This document shows, one piece after another, positions 44,164 through 53,468 of a DNA stretch of 64,000 nucleotides; within the stretch, counting starts at the first letter, position 1; every line of letters starts with the position of its first letter. The DNA comes from Candidatus Bathyarchaeota archaeon (lineage in GTDB: Archaea; Thermoproteota; Bathyarchaeia; Bathyarchaeales; Bathycorpusculaceae). The translations under genes were made by a program, and so were the position numbers. Where the stretch lies: NCBI GenBank assembly GCA_018396705.1, contig JAGTQZ010000004.1, positions 62,001 to 126,000 of the forward strand, given 5' to 3'. The notes beneath the pieces are model-generated. The model worked only from the letters and a program-made list of their open reading frames with translations. It did not search any database and had not been told where the DNA came from.

Positions 44164-44177
44164 CCTAATTTTTCTCT
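44164..44177 (+). terminator. T-rich terminator after the thermosome gene
   Basis: CTAATTTTTCTCTC within 20 bases of the stop at 44160 is a plausible archaeal termination run. Confidence 0.3.
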
Positions 44178-44297
44178 CAATTAAAGTAAACGCTTTACTC
44201 TTTGAGATGTGAAACTTTCAGTGCATGGTTATCTTTACTTTTGACTCATTCGCCATATCCAGCGCACTACGTAATCCCCATCAAAACAAGACGCTGG

Positions 44298-44370
44298 TGC
44301 GGCCGCCGGGATTTGAACCCGGGTCGCCGGCTCGGGAGGCCGATGTCCTACCAGGCTAGACTACGGCCGC
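44298..44370 (-). tRNA. tRNA-Gly (anticodon CCC)
   Basis: Complete cloverleaf on the minus strand: acceptor GCGGCCG pairs with CGGCCGC, the anticodon stem TCGGC/GCCGG (one G-U) encloses CTCCCGA with anticodon CCC, and the T arm is CCGGG-TTCAAAT-CCCGG. The discriminator is A, CCA is not encoded, and there is no intron. Confidence 0.93.
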
Positions 44371-44446
44371 AGCTGAGCAAAAGAAGATAGCTAACCTAAA
44401 CTTTTAATCGTTACTCCTCCAGAATTTGGCTAAAGAGGACTGTGTA

Positions 44447-45583
44447 ATGAGGTTCGCCAAACCTGGTGTTTACTTTTGGCAGGGAAGCGAGGCGTGCGCT
44501 GAAGCCGCGTTAGTGGCAGGGTGCCGTTTTTTTGCTGGATATCCTATAACCCCGGCAACTGATATTGCCGAGCATTTAGCGAAGCGACTTCCACAAGTAG
44601 GCGGCATAGCAATTCAAATGGAAGATGAAATAGCCTCTATCGGAGCTGTTATAGGTGCTAGTTGGGCTGGAGCGAAGGCGATGACTACAACATCTGGCCC
44701 GGGCTTCAGCCTGATGCAGGAAGGTATAGGATACGCGTTCATGACTGAAACACCATGTGTTATAGTTGACGTGCAAAGGGTTGGACCAAGCACCGGGCAG
44801 GCCACAAAATGTGCGCAGGGTGACGTTATGCAATCTCGCTGGGGCACCCATGGCGACTATTCGGCTATTGTGCTTTCGCCAAACTCTGTTCAGGAAATGT
44901 TTAACCTAACCACAAGAGCCTTTAACCTCGCCGAAAAATATCGCACTCCGGTGATTCTCCTTTCAGACGAAGTGGTTGTCCACATGCGTGAAAAAGTTGT
45001 GGTTCCACCGGTGGAGAAACTTGAGATACTGAATAGGCGGAAACCCAAGCCTGGCGAAAAGGCCTTCTTTGGTCATGAAGAGGTCCCACCAATGCCGAGT
45101 GTCGGCGAAGGGTTCAATGTAGCCGTTACAGGTTCAACTCACGATGAATTTGGCATAAGATACACGGCTGATCCGGTTGTGCATCGACGGCTGGTGGAAA
45201 GACTTAATGGAAAAATTCAAAATCATGTTGACGAAATCGCTGAAGTGGAGGCCTACAACATTGAAAACTGCAAGATTGGAGTTGTGGCGTACGGTTGCTC
45301 CTCGCGGGCAGTGTATGATGCAGTTGATGAAGCTGAAGCCAGAGGCATAAGTGTAGGTTATGTAAGACTTAAAACTATTTGGCCGTTTCCAGAGAAGGTT
45401 GTCAGAGGACTTGCTGAAACAGCTGAGAAAATAATTGTTCCAGAAATGAACCTACGCCAAATTTTCTACGAAGTCGCAAGAGCTGTGGGGGGCGAGGCAA
45501 AAGTTATTCCCATTAACAAAATCGGCGGAGGTGAACTCATAACTCCTGAAGAGCTGCTTAACAAGATTCTGGAGGAGGTGTGA
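44447..45583 (+). CDS. korA: 2-oxoacid:ferredoxin oxidoreductase alpha subunit (KorA-like)
   Basis: Binds the substrate-side and CoA portion of a 2-oxoacid:ferredoxin oxidoreductase, most like the 2-oxoglutarate enzyme. GCRFFAGYPITPATDIAEHLAKRLP is the family signature and ASIGAVIGASWAGAKAMTTTSGPGFSLMQEG the core. ATG 44447 is chosen because GAGGACT lies 8 bases before it; a TTG at 44426 is in frame. The product is 378 residues. With KorB and KorC it would make succinyl-CoA, which SucCD (61119) can convert to succinate with ATP formation. No KorD ferredoxin subunit is encoded beside it. Confidence 0.92.
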   Translation: MRFAKPGVYFWQGSEACAEAALVAGCRFFAGYPITPATDIAEHLAKRLPQVGGIAIQMEDEIASIGAVIGASWAGAKAMTTTSGPGFSLMQEGIGYAFMTETPCVIVDVQRVGPSTGQATKCAQGDVMQSRWGTHGDYSAIVLSPNSVQEMFNLTTRAFNLAEKYRTPVILLSDEVVVHMREKVVVPPVEKLEILNRRKPKPGEKAFFGHEEVPPMPSVGEGFNVAVTGSTHDEFGIRYTADPVVHRRLVERLNGKIQNHVDEIAEVEAYNIENCKIGVVAYGCSSRAVYDAVDEAEARGISVGYVRLKTIWPFPEKVVRGLAETAEKIIVPEMNLRQIFYEVARAVGGEAKVIPINKIGGGELITPEELLNKILEEV

Positions 45584-45586
45584 GAA

Positions 45587-46411
45587 ATGTCTGAAATGTT
45601 CTCGGTTAAGAAATACCTCAGAGACTTGAAACTGCCCTTCTGTCCGGGATGTGGTGCGTTTACCGTGATGAATGCCTTTTTAAGGGCTGTTCATGAACTG
45701 GGCTACGGAAACTTGGAGAAATTCGTTTTCTGCAGCGGAATTGGCTGTTCTTCTTGGATTCCATCACCATATTTTTTGGCGGATTCGATTCATACCCTTC
45801 ACGGAAGAAGCATACCTGTAGCTACGGGCGTGAAACTCATGCGACCGGACCTAAACGTGGTTGTTTTTGGCGGAGACGGCGACATAGTTGGCATAGGCCT
45901 AAGCCATTTTATTCATGCGGCAAGGCGGAACCTCGACGTCCTCGTGATAATGGTTAATAACATGGTTTATGGGATGACTGGCGGGCAAGTGGCGCCTACG
46001 ACGCCTTTCAAGGCGAAGACAACCACAACGCCATACGGTAGCTTTGAGCATCCACTCGACGCCGTTAAGTTGGCAGTTGCCGCTGGAGCAAACTATGCAG
46101 TCCGCTGGACAACAGCCCATCCGAATGAACTTAAAGAAGCCATTAAAAAGGCATTGGGGCTTAAGGGTTTTCGCTTCATTGAGGCTGTAAGCCAATGTCC
46201 GACAGCCTTTGGAAGACGAGTTGGCTTTAAAACTGCCGGGGAAATGGTCAAGTGGTTTAGGGAAAATTCCATAACATTAGAGGAAGCCGTGAGGTTAAGC
46301 GAGGAGGACTTGAAAACAAAAATTGTTGTGGGCGAGTTTGTCCATAGGCAAAGGCCAACATTAATTGAAACAATTTACGCCATTGTAAAGGAGGCGCAGG
46401 AAGGTGGGTAG
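45587..46411 (+). CDS. korB: 2-oxoacid:ferredoxin oxidoreductase beta subunit (KorB-like)
   Basis: Thiamine-diphosphate-binding subunit, 274 residues. LPFCPGCGAFTVMNAF contains two ligand Cys for the single 4Fe-4S cluster, and GGDGDIVGIGLSHFIHAARRNLDVLVIMVNNMVYGMTGGQ is the ThDP/Mg motif (GDG...N). QCPTAFGRR near the end carries a third Cys, as in KorB. GGAGGTG precedes the ATG, which starts 3 bases after korA. The stop overlaps korC by 8 bases. Confidence 0.94.
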   Translation: MSEMFSVKKYLRDLKLPFCPGCGAFTVMNAFLRAVHELGYGNLEKFVFCSGIGCSSWIPSPYFLADSIHTLHGRSIPVATGVKLMRPDLNVVVFGGDGDIVGIGLSHFIHAARRNLDVLVIMVNNMVYGMTGGQVAPTTPFKAKTTTTPYGSFEHPLDAVKLAVAAGANYAVRWTTAHPNELKEAIKKALGLKGFRFIEAVSQCPTAFGRRVGFKTAGEMVKWFRENSITLEEAVRLSEEDLKTKIVVGEFVHRQRPTLIETIYAIVKEAQEGG

Positions 46412-46946
46412 AACTGAGATAAGGATATGCGGTCTAGGCGGGCAAGGTGTGGTTTTGGCTGGGCAGATTCTCGGCAGAGCGGCGGTTTATGATGGCTGGA
46501 ATGTTGCGCAAACCCAAAGCTATGGAGCGGAAGCCAGAGGTACAACAGCCAAAAGCGAGGTAATAATATCTGACGGTCGAATAGGATTTCCAGCGGTGAG
46601 GAAATGCGACATACTATTGGCCGTGAGCCAGGAAGCCTTAGACAGGAATATTAGGGACTTGAAGGAAGACGGCCTCCTTTTGTTCGACGAAGACTTAGTC
46701 AAGAATGTGCCCAATGTTAATGCGAAAATTTACGCTGTACCAGCAACAAGGATTGCGGAGGAAAACTTTGGAGAACGATTATACGCCAATATGGTGATTC
46801 TAGGTGCTTTGAATGCACTAACAAAAATTGTTAGCGAGGAATCTATGGAAAAGGCAATAGTTGATACGGTGCCAAAAAATGTTGCCGCCGTAAACCTGCA
46901 AGCGTACAAAAGTGGAAGAATGCTAGAAAACTCTTACTTTATCTGA
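46404..46946 (+). CDS. korC: 2-oxoacid:ferredoxin oxidoreductase gamma subunit (KorC-like)
   Basis: Gamma domain of the 2-oxoacid:ferredoxin oxidoreductase, 180 residues. GLGGQGVVLAGQILGRAAV and QSYGAEARGTTAKSEVIIS are the family blocks. The GTG start at 46404 overlaps the end of korB by 8 bases, so the subunits are translationally coupled. The order alpha-beta-gamma without the small ferredoxin subunit is complete for the three-subunit form of the enzyme. Confidence 0.93.
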   Translation: MGRTEIRICGLGGQGVVLAGQILGRAAVYDGWNVAQTQSYGAEARGTTAKSEVIISDGRIGFPAVRKCDILLAVSQEALDRNIRDLKEDGLLLFDEDLVKNVPNVNAKIYAVPATRIAEENFGERLYANMVILGALNALTKIVSEESMEKAIVDTVPKNVAAVNLQAYKSGRMLENSYFI

Positions 46947-47046
46947 ATTATCTGCGTTTCGCTTACTTGGAAAGGCGGGTGTTTGGAGGACCCTTGAGGG
47001 AAATTGTTATCTTTTAAGTTGCGGTGTATAGCCTAGAGGAGTTTGG

Positions 47047-48126
47047 TTGAAGCGGAAAATAACTTATGCGGCTGCAGGCGTTGACAGAAAACTGAGAGCC
47101 GAAGCGAAAAGGGCTTTGCGTTTTCTAGAAGGCACTTACCGTTTTAGCTCTTACGGCAAGATTATGAAGCTTCCGTTTGGAAACATTTTTCCGTTCCGCA
47201 ATGACTGCTATCTAGATCTTGTTATTGAGGGTGTCGGCACGAAGGTTCTTGTTGCTCAGCTGGCTGACAAGTATGACACCATAGGCATTGACGGGGTGGC
47301 GATGGCTGTAAATGACGTTATTCGTTCTGGTGCGCGGCCTCTGGCAGTTGCAGATAATATTCATGCCCAGGTTTCAGATCCACTTCTCGTCGAGGAGTGG
47401 ATGAAGGGTATAGCCAAAGGCGCCGCTGAGGCTGAGTGTGTGGTGTCAAGCGGGGAAATAGGCGACGTGGCAGAAATCATCAGAGGCTTAGTTGAGGGAA
47501 AGGGCTTCGACATGGTTTTTGCGGCAATAGGTGAAGTTCCAAAAGATAGGGTGATCACCGGCAGGGAATTGAAACCCGACGATGTGATTGTAGGTTTGCG
47601 GGGCTCTGGCTTACACAGTAATGGCATAACCTTGGCGAGGAAAATTCTGTTTAAGCAGTGGGGCGGTAAGTACGAACCTTTTGACGTTCCAGAGTCCTTA
47701 GATAGGGAACTTGTCTACGAAGTTCTGGAGCCAACCAGAATTTATGTTAAACCGGTTCTAAATGTTGCCGAACATGTGAAGGTTAAGGCTGCAGTCCACA
47801 TAACTGGCGATGCATACTTGAAGTTTAATCGCCTAACCCTCTTTTCGAAAGACATAGGCTTTGAATTCAATAATTTTAAGCCCCAGCCTATCTTCGATTT
47901 GATCCAGAAGACTGCTGAAGAGCTCGGAGGCGAAATTCCGGACGATGAAATGTTTAAAACCTTTAACATGGGATGGGGCTTCGCAATAATAATTGACAAA
48001 GAGGAAAAAGATGAGGCTCTTGACATTTTGGAAAAGGCAAATGTACACGCGGAAGAAATAGGCCACGTGACAAGTACTAGGGGGATCCGAATACTATACA
48101 AGGGTAAGCGGATCATCTTGAACTAA
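47047..48126 (+). CDS. purM: Phosphoribosylformylglycinamidine cyclo-ligase (AIR synthetase)
   Basis: Fifth step of purine synthesis: ATP-dependent closure of FGAM to AIR. DLVIEGVGTKVLVAQLADKYDTIGIDGVAMAVNDVIRSGARPL and GLRGSGLHSNGITLARKI are the PurM signatures. Its 359 residues fit. The start is TTG at 47047 after GAGGAGTT. It leads the purM-purS-purL-purQ set. HITGDAYLKFNRL departs a little from the bacterial HITGGG block, as in other archaea. Confidence 0.92.
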   Translation: MKRKITYAAAGVDRKLRAEAKRALRFLEGTYRFSSYGKIMKLPFGNIFPFRNDCYLDLVIEGVGTKVLVAQLADKYDTIGIDGVAMAVNDVIRSGARPLAVADNIHAQVSDPLLVEEWMKGIAKGAAEAECVVSSGEIGDVAEIIRGLVEGKGFDMVFAAIGEVPKDRVITGRELKPDDVIVGLRGSGLHSNGITLARKILFKQWGGKYEPFDVPESLDRELVYEVLEPTRIYVKPVLNVAEHVKVKAAVHITGDAYLKFNRLTLFSKDIGFEFNNFKPQPIFDLIQKTAEELGGEIPDDEMFKTFNMGWGFAIIIDKEEKDEALDILEKANVHAEEIGHVTSTRGIRILYKGKRIILN

Positions 48127-48185
48127 TGTTCTTTTGCGTATTTAGTGGTGAAAGTGCTTAAATCTTCTCATGCAGAGATTAGCCT

Positions 48186-48437
48186 ATGAAATTTCGGTTG
48201 AGGGTTGAAGTCGGCTTAAAACCCGGGCACAGTGATCCAGAGGGCGAAACTACAGCCCGCTTATTAAGGGAACTTGAGTATAAGGTTGAAGAGGTAAACG
48301 TAAGCAAAGTTTACACGATTTTGCTTGAGGCAAATTCGAGGGAGGAAGCCACGGCAATGGCTGATGAAATGTGTAGGCGGCTTCTGGCTAACCCAACAAA
48401 GGACAATTACACAATAATTGTTGAGGAGGAAAAATGA
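48186..48437 (+). CDS. purS: FGAM synthase small subunit PurS
   Basis: Structural subunit of 83 residues that bridges PurL and PurQ in the three-part FGAM synthase. VEVGLKPGHSDPEGETTARLLRELEYKVEEVNVSKVY fits PurS (VxLKxGVLDPxGxTV...L). Its stop overlaps the purL start by four bases (ATGA), giving tight coupling to its partner. Confidence 0.92.
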   Translation: MKFRLRVEVGLKPGHSDPEGETTARLLRELEYKVEEVNVSKVYTILLEANSREEATAMADEMCRRLLANPTKDNYTIIVEEEK

Positions 48438-50812
48438 CTAAGAACCTTTACATTCGAAGGAATACGCCTTTCCCACTTTACGAGATAAACCTATTAGACG
48501 CTTCAGACGAGCAGCTCCTCGACGTCAACCGAGAGCTTGGGTTAGGCTTAAACCTTCAAGAGATGAGAGCCCTACGGGAATATTTTAGGCAAAAGGGAAG
48601 AAACCCCACAGATGTGGAGCTTCAAACTTTCGGGCAGACTTGGTCTGAGCACTGTTTTCACAAAACCTTTAAAGGCTTGGTGAAATTTGATGGAAAGAAA
48701 ATCGATAGCCTTTTCAAAACTTACATCGCGAAGGCAACTTCGAAGATTAATGCCAAATGGTGTTTCTCCGTTTTTGAGGATAATGCTGGCATAATACGCT
48801 TCGACAAGGATTATGGAATCGCAGTTAAAGTTGAAACCCATAACCACCCATCTGCCATAGAACCCTTCGGGGGAGCCGCCACCGGAGTTGGCGGAGTCAT
48901 CCGTGACATCCTAGGCGTTTGGGCTGATCCCATTGCATGCACGGATGTATTAGGCTTTGGTCCACTGGATTATCCTTACGAGAAGCTTCCGCCAGGCGTG
49001 AAACATCCCAAGTACATTTTTATGGGTGTTGTAGCTGGTATTGGGCATTATGGCAACAATATGGGCATTCCAACGGTGAATGGCGCAATATACTTTGACG
49101 AAAGCTATGTTGGAAATGTTATCGTATACTGCGGCTGCATTGGACTTTTACCACTGAAAAAGTTTAGGCGCAACGCCAAGCCCGGCGACATAATAGTTTT
49201 GGCTGGAGGGAAAACTGGACGGGATGGGATTCACGGCGTTACATTTGCTTCAGCTGAGCTTACAGAAAAATCTGAAGAGGTTTCAAGGCCAGCGGTGCAG
49301 ATTGCAAATCCCATCGAGGAAGAGAAGCTTAAGAGGGCTATAATTGCCATCCGCGACCTGGAGCTTGCTTCAGCCATAACTGATTTGGGTGGGGGAGGTC
49401 TTTCATCAGCTGTGGGGGAGACTGCTAAGAGGTTTAGCTGCGGCGCCATTGTTCATCTCGAAAAGGTTCCACTAAAGTATCCCGGGTTAGCTCCATGGGA
49501 AATCTACGTCTCCGAATCCCAGGAGCGAATGCTTCTGGCTGTTCCACCTGAAAACTTGAGCAGGGTGCTGGAGGTTTTCCAAAACGAGGATGTTGAAGCC
49601 ACTGCTATAGGCGAATATACGGACGATAGGGTTCTGCGAATCTTTTACATGGGCGAAAAAGTTGCAGAAATAGATATCCCATGCCTTTTTGAGCCTCCAA
49701 GAGCTGTACGTATCGCCGAGTACAATCCGCCAAGACTGGAAGAGCCTATTTTTCCAGAACCGGATAACTTGGCAGACGTGTTAATGCGGCTGCTTGCTTC
49801 GCCGAACATTGCCAGCCGAGAAAGTGTAGTTAGAACATATGACCATGAAGTTAAGGGCAATACTGTTCTTAAGCCGTTATATGGTGAAGTGGGCGGACCA
49901 AGCGATGCTGCTGTTCTCAAGCCTTTGAGAGATTCCTGGCGTGGTTTAACTGTTTCCTGCGGTGTGAATCCCCGCTATGGAAAAATAGACCCATATTGGA
50001 TGGCGGCCTCAGCCATAGATGAGGCTATAAGGAACAATGTGGCTGTGGGCGGCAGAAGGATAGCGTTGCTTGACAATTTCACGTGGGGCAACCCTGAGAA
50101 GCCCGATAGGCTTGGCAGCCTTGTCAGGGCATGTGAAGCATGCTATCGGTTCGCCAAAGCCTTCAAAACGCCTTTCATATCCGGAAAAGACAGCCTATAC
50201 AATGAGTCTCCAGTAGGCCCTGTGACGCCCACTCTATTAATAACTGCTGTGGGAATTATTCCGGACATTCGCATAACTATCTCGTTGGATGTTAAGGCGC
50301 CGGGCGACAGCATCTACCTTGTCGGAAAAACCTACCATGAACTTGGCGGTTCAGAGTATTATAGGCTTATGGGCTTTCTGGGAAAAACTGTGCCGAAGGT
50401 TCGCCCAACCCAAGCTAGGCAAGTTTTCCGTGCCATAACAAAGGCTATTGACTTGGGGCTTGTCAGTGCCTGTCATGATCTATCTGAGGGCGGCTTAGCC
50501 GTGGCGGCGGCTGAAATGGCTTTCTCCGGCGGCTATGGTATGGAGCTTGACTTGCGGCGTGTTCCAGCCGATGGAATTAAAAGAAACGATTTTCTCTTGT
50601 TTTCAGCATCCAACAGCCGCTTCATTGTAGAGGTTCCAAGCGGATGCGAACAAGACTTTGAGCTGGTGATGAGTGACGTTGCCCATGCGAGAATAGGCAG
50701 GGCGACCAAAGATGCGAGGCTGTGTGTTTATGGGTTGACTGGTGATGTGGTTGTGGACGTAGCCGTTGACGAACTGCTTAGGGCTTGGAAGAGTTTTCTT
50801 GGTGGTGAATGA
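48434..50812 (+). CDS. purL: FGAM synthase large subunit PurL
   Basis: Synthetase subunit of the fourth purine step, 792 residues, the small PurL type that works with PurS and PurQ. QTWSEHCFHKTFKG (catalytic His region), VKVETHNHPSAIEPFGGAATGVGGVIRDILG, KTGRDGIHGVTFAS and CHDLSEGGLAVAAAEMAFSGG are hallmark blocks. The start overlaps purS and the stop lies 3 bases before purQ, so the three subunits share one transcript. Confidence 0.96.
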   Translation: MTKNLYIRRNTPFPLYEINLLDASDEQLLDVNRELGLGLNLQEMRALREYFRQKGRNPTDVELQTFGQTWSEHCFHKTFKGLVKFDGKKIDSLFKTYIAKATSKINAKWCFSVFEDNAGIIRFDKDYGIAVKVETHNHPSAIEPFGGAATGVGGVIRDILGVWADPIACTDVLGFGPLDYPYEKLPPGVKHPKYIFMGVVAGIGHYGNNMGIPTVNGAIYFDESYVGNVIVYCGCIGLLPLKKFRRNAKPGDIIVLAGGKTGRDGIHGVTFASAELTEKSEEVSRPAVQIANPIEEEKLKRAIIAIRDLELASAITDLGGGGLSSAVGETAKRFSCGAIVHLEKVPLKYPGLAPWEIYVSESQERMLLAVPPENLSRVLEVFQNEDVEATAIGEYTDDRVLRIFYMGEKVAEIDIPCLFEPPRAVRIAEYNPPRLEEPIFPEPDNLADVLMRLLASPNIASRESVVRTYDHEVKGNTVLKPLYGEVGGPSDAAVLKPLRDSWRGLTVSCGVNPRYGKIDPYWMAASAIDEAIRNNVAVGGRRIALLDNFTWGNPEKPDRLGSLVRACEACYRFAKAFKTPFISGKDSLYNESPVGPVTPTLLITAVGIIPDIRITISLDVKAPGDSIYLVGKTYHELGGSEYYRLMGFLGKTVPKVRPTQARQVFRAITKAIDLGLVSACHDLSEGGLAVAAAEMAFSGGYGMELDLRRVPADGIKRNDFLLFSASNSRFIVEVPSGCEQDFELVMSDVAHARIGRATKDARLCVYGLTGDVVVDVAVDELLRAWKSFLGGE

Positions 50813-50815
50813 GTT

Positions 50816-51634
50816 TTGAAGCGTGAGGAGATGCGCGTTTGCATTCTGCGGGTTGGCGGCACCAATTGTGATACTGAAACCCAAATGGCTTTTAAGGCTC
50901 TTGGCGTTCAAGCCGAGATACTGCATGCCAATGAAGTGGTTAAACGGGGAAATCTCATGGACTATCACGCCTTAGTGTTTCCCGGAGGCTTCTCCTTCGG
51001 TGATTATGTAAGAGCCGGGGCGATATGGGCGAAGTGGCTTGTCGCAAAACTGGGCAGGGAGCTGAAAGCCTTCGTTGAAGAGGGGCACCCAGTCCTCGGC
51101 ATCTGTAATGGCTTTCAAGTGCTTGTGGAAGCCGGTCTTCTCCCCGCCTTTAAGGGAACAACTCCCTACCCAGAGGCTGCGCTGGCCACAAACTATCCGC
51201 CGGGGTATCATTGCCGCTGGATTTACCTAAAACATGAAAACCGTGGAAAATGCATCTTCACGTTTAAGATCCCGGCGGGAACGGTTCTACGTATGCCGGT
51301 GGCTCACGCTGAGGGGCGCTTTCTATTTCCAAAAGAGAAAGAGAAGCAATGCTTGGAGAGGCTTTACGAGAACGATCAGCTTGTTTTCCGCTACTGCGAC
51401 AAGACTGGAAATTATGCCAATGGTATATACCCAATAAACCCGAACGGCTCGTTCCACGACATAGCTGGAATATGCAATCCAGAGGGAACGGTTTTTGGTT
51501 TAATGCCCCATCCGGAGAGGGCCTTTTACTGGTGGCAGCAGCCTGACTGGACAAAGCAAACGTTTATGCCACTTTATGGCGACGGAAAACTCATTTTCGA
51601 AAGCATGATCGAGTATCTAGATAAGAAGTTTTAG
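50816..51634 (+). CDS. purQ: FGAM synthase glutaminase subunit PurQ
   Basis: Class I glutamine amidotransferase that feeds ammonia to PurL, 272 residues. RVGGTNCDTET opens the domain, the nucleophile Cys is in GICNGFQVLVEAGLLPA, and the His-Glu pair is in MPHPERAFYW. The TTG at 50816 (after GGTGGTGA) starts the family KREExRVCxLRVGG; an ATG five codons later has no room for a ribosome site. The 3' end overlaps the converging pfkB-type gene by 18 bases. Confidence 0.95.
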   Translation: MKREEMRVCILRVGGTNCDTETQMAFKALGVQAEILHANEVVKRGNLMDYHALVFPGGFSFGDYVRAGAIWAKWLVAKLGRELKAFVEEGHPVLGICNGFQVLVEAGLLPAFKGTTPYPEAALATNYPPGYHCRWIYLKHENRGKCIFTFKIPAGTVLRMPVAHAEGRFLFPKEKEKQCLERLYENDQLVFRYCDKTGNYANGIYPINPNGSFHDIAGICNPEGTVFGLMPHPERAFYWWQQPDWTKQTFMPLYGDGKLIFESMIEYLDKKF

Positions 51635-52534
51635 CTCCTCCAAACGTGGTAAACCTGCTCTGGCACCCATTTTCATTATGCACTTTGAAGCTAAAAAATT
51701 GCCAAGTTTTCCACATTCTTTCAGACTTTTATTGTTGAGCAAGCCGTATAGAAAGCCCGCGCAGAAAGCGTCGCCGGCACCGGTGGTGTCCACAACCTCC
51801 ACAGTGAAGGCTTCGACATGATGGCTCTCGTGTCCATCTGTCACGTAGCACCCGCGGCTGCCAAGTTTGACAGCAACCACCTTAACTCCGATTTCAAGTA
51901 GCTTTTCAGCTCCAGCCACGTAATCCCTTTCCTCTGTTAACAGTGTGATTTCCTTTGCGTTTGGCATCAAAACAAAACACTTTCCGATTATGGGTTTAAG
52001 CTTTTCAAGACCTTTTCTGGCATATAACTCGCCGGGGTCTAAGCTGACCTTCACGTGATTTGGAAGATTCTCCACGAGTTTTCTCTGAGCTTCGAAGGAT
52101 TTTTCTCCAACAAATGATGTCAAATGTAAGAACTTGGTTTTTAAGGCATAGTTCAAGTCTATTTCTTCAAAGCTTATCGTGTCGTTTACGCCTGGATCCA
52201 CGTATAGGGCACGTTCACCTTTCTGATCCACGAAACCCATAACGACGCCACTCCGTCCAGTCTTAGCTTTTACCACACCTCTCGTATTCACGCCCTCCCT
52301 GCGGAAGTCTTCTAGGAGCATTTTGCCCTCGCGGTCATTGGCAACTTTCCCGATAAAGCCGACTTTGCAACAGAGCCTTGCCAAGCCTACAATGGTGTTA
52401 GCTGCTGAGCCGCCGCAAGTCTCTTCACAGCTTATTATGAAGCCTTCTTCCTCTGGTCCAGCTATTTTGTTTACTTTGTAGAGTTTGTCCACGTTTAGGG
52501 CGCCGAAGCCAATCACGTCGAAAAGCTTTTTCAT
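51617..52534 (-). CDS. PfkB-family sugar/nucleoside kinase
   Basis: Ribokinase-fold kinase of 305 residues. [30 protein letters not shown] is the N-terminal PfkB signature and [16 protein letters not shown] the anion hole with catalytic Asp. Substrate is unknown; archaeal members act on ribose, nucleosides, KDG or fructose phosphates. The start overlaps the stop of ftr by 4 bases, so the two are an operon, which hints at a link with C1 or purine metabolism. Confidence 0.9.
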   Translation of the reverse strand: MKKLFDVIGFGALNVDKLYKVNKIAGPEEEGFIISCEETCGGSAANTIVGLARLCCKVGFIGKVANDREGKMLLEDFRREGVNTRGVVKAKTGRSGVVMGFVDQKGERALYVDPGVNDTISFEEIDLNYALKTKFLHLTSFVGEKSFEAQRKLVENLPNHVKVSLDPGELYARKGLEKLKPIIGKCFVLMPNAKEITLLTEERDYVAGAEKLLEIGVKVVAVKLGSRGCYVTDGHESHHVEAFTVEVVDTTGAGDAFCAGFLYGLLNNKSLKECGKLGNFLASKCIMKMGARAGLPRLEELKLLI

Positions 52535-53442
52535 GGGAACAACTCGCGTAGATAAATCTTATAATTGCCAAGTTTACCGCCATAATTCCCAGCCGAAATT
52601 CTCACAACACCTTTAACCGTTAGGGCTGCCTCTATACCCGCCTTCATGGCTTTTTCAACAGCTTCGAGGGAAACACCGTTAATCACGATTTCAGGAATAT
52701 AGCCGACGCCTTCTGGGACTTTGGATTCCTTGCCTAAACGTTGTTTCAGCGAAGGACAGTAGGGATGGTTTGTTGTCGGGCCTATCCATGGAAAGCGGGT
52801 TTCAGGCTTCGAGCCTGCGGAGCACACGTCAAACGGTGTTATGACGCCTTCAACTTTGTGGATGGCTTCAAGCGCTTTTGCTCCAGCCTCTTCAACGGCT
52901 TCTTTTGTTTGGCACATTATCCAGAAGTTGGCGCCCATGACGCCCATAGCGTAGCCCAGAAACCTTTCTATAATGAAGTCTGGAACCATTATCGGCACGA
53001 CGATCACTTCACGGTTAAATCGTTTCTCCACCCATTCGTATCCGTCTCCGCAGTGGCCAACCCGCTCCATCATGTCAATCTTGCCCAACGGGCTTGGCAG
53101 AGCGTCAAAAACAGCCGTGAATGGCTTGACGAGGATATCCTGCCTTATCCTATATGAGAGTTCAATTTCAAACTTTTTAAGAGACTCTGAAAACGGCTTT
53201 TTAGGGTCTATGCCTCCCCAAAACTGGAGCACCACACCCTTACGTCCGTCAGGAGTTTCCTTCTCGCTCAGCCACTTTTCTATACCTCCTTCAATTCTGC
53301 CTATAACTATGGATGGTGTGGCTGTTGCGTGCATGGCCGCTTTACGCAGTGTTTCATCATCGTCAGCCGTAACCACTACCCGGCTGTAAATACCTTCAAA
53401 AGCCTCGGCATAAGTGTTCTCTACAAGTTTTCCTTTAACCAA
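52531..53442 (-). CDS. ftr: Formylmethanofuran:tetrahydromethanopterin formyltransferase
   Basis: Moves the formyl group between methanofuran and H4MPT in the archaeal C1 pathway. The protein of 303 residues is full length and similar to Ftr throughout: [18 protein letters not shown] near the start, [52 protein letters not shown] and [12 protein letters not shown]. The TTG start at 53442 follows GGAGAG by 8 bases. Its presence means the organism uses H4MPT-type C1 carriers, which fits a Bathyarchaeia-like anaerobe; methanogenesis itself is not implied. Confidence 0.95.
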   Translation of the reverse strand: MVKGKLVENTYAEAFEGIYSRVVVTADDDETLRKAAMHATATPSIVIGRIEGGIEKWLSEKETPDGRKGVVLQFWGGIDPKKPFSESLKKFEIELSYRIRQDILVKPFTAVFDALPSPLGKIDMMERVGHCGDGYEWVEKRFNREVIVVPIMVPDFIIERFLGYAMGVMGANFWIMCQTKEAVEEAGAKALEAIHKVEGVITPFDVCSAGSKPETRFPWIGPTTNHPYCPSLKQRLGKESKVPEGVGYIPEIVINGVSLEAVEKAMKAGIEAALTVKGVVRISAGNYGGKLGNYKIYLRELFP

Positions 53443-53468
53443 ATCAATATTCTCTCCGTTTTATGGAA

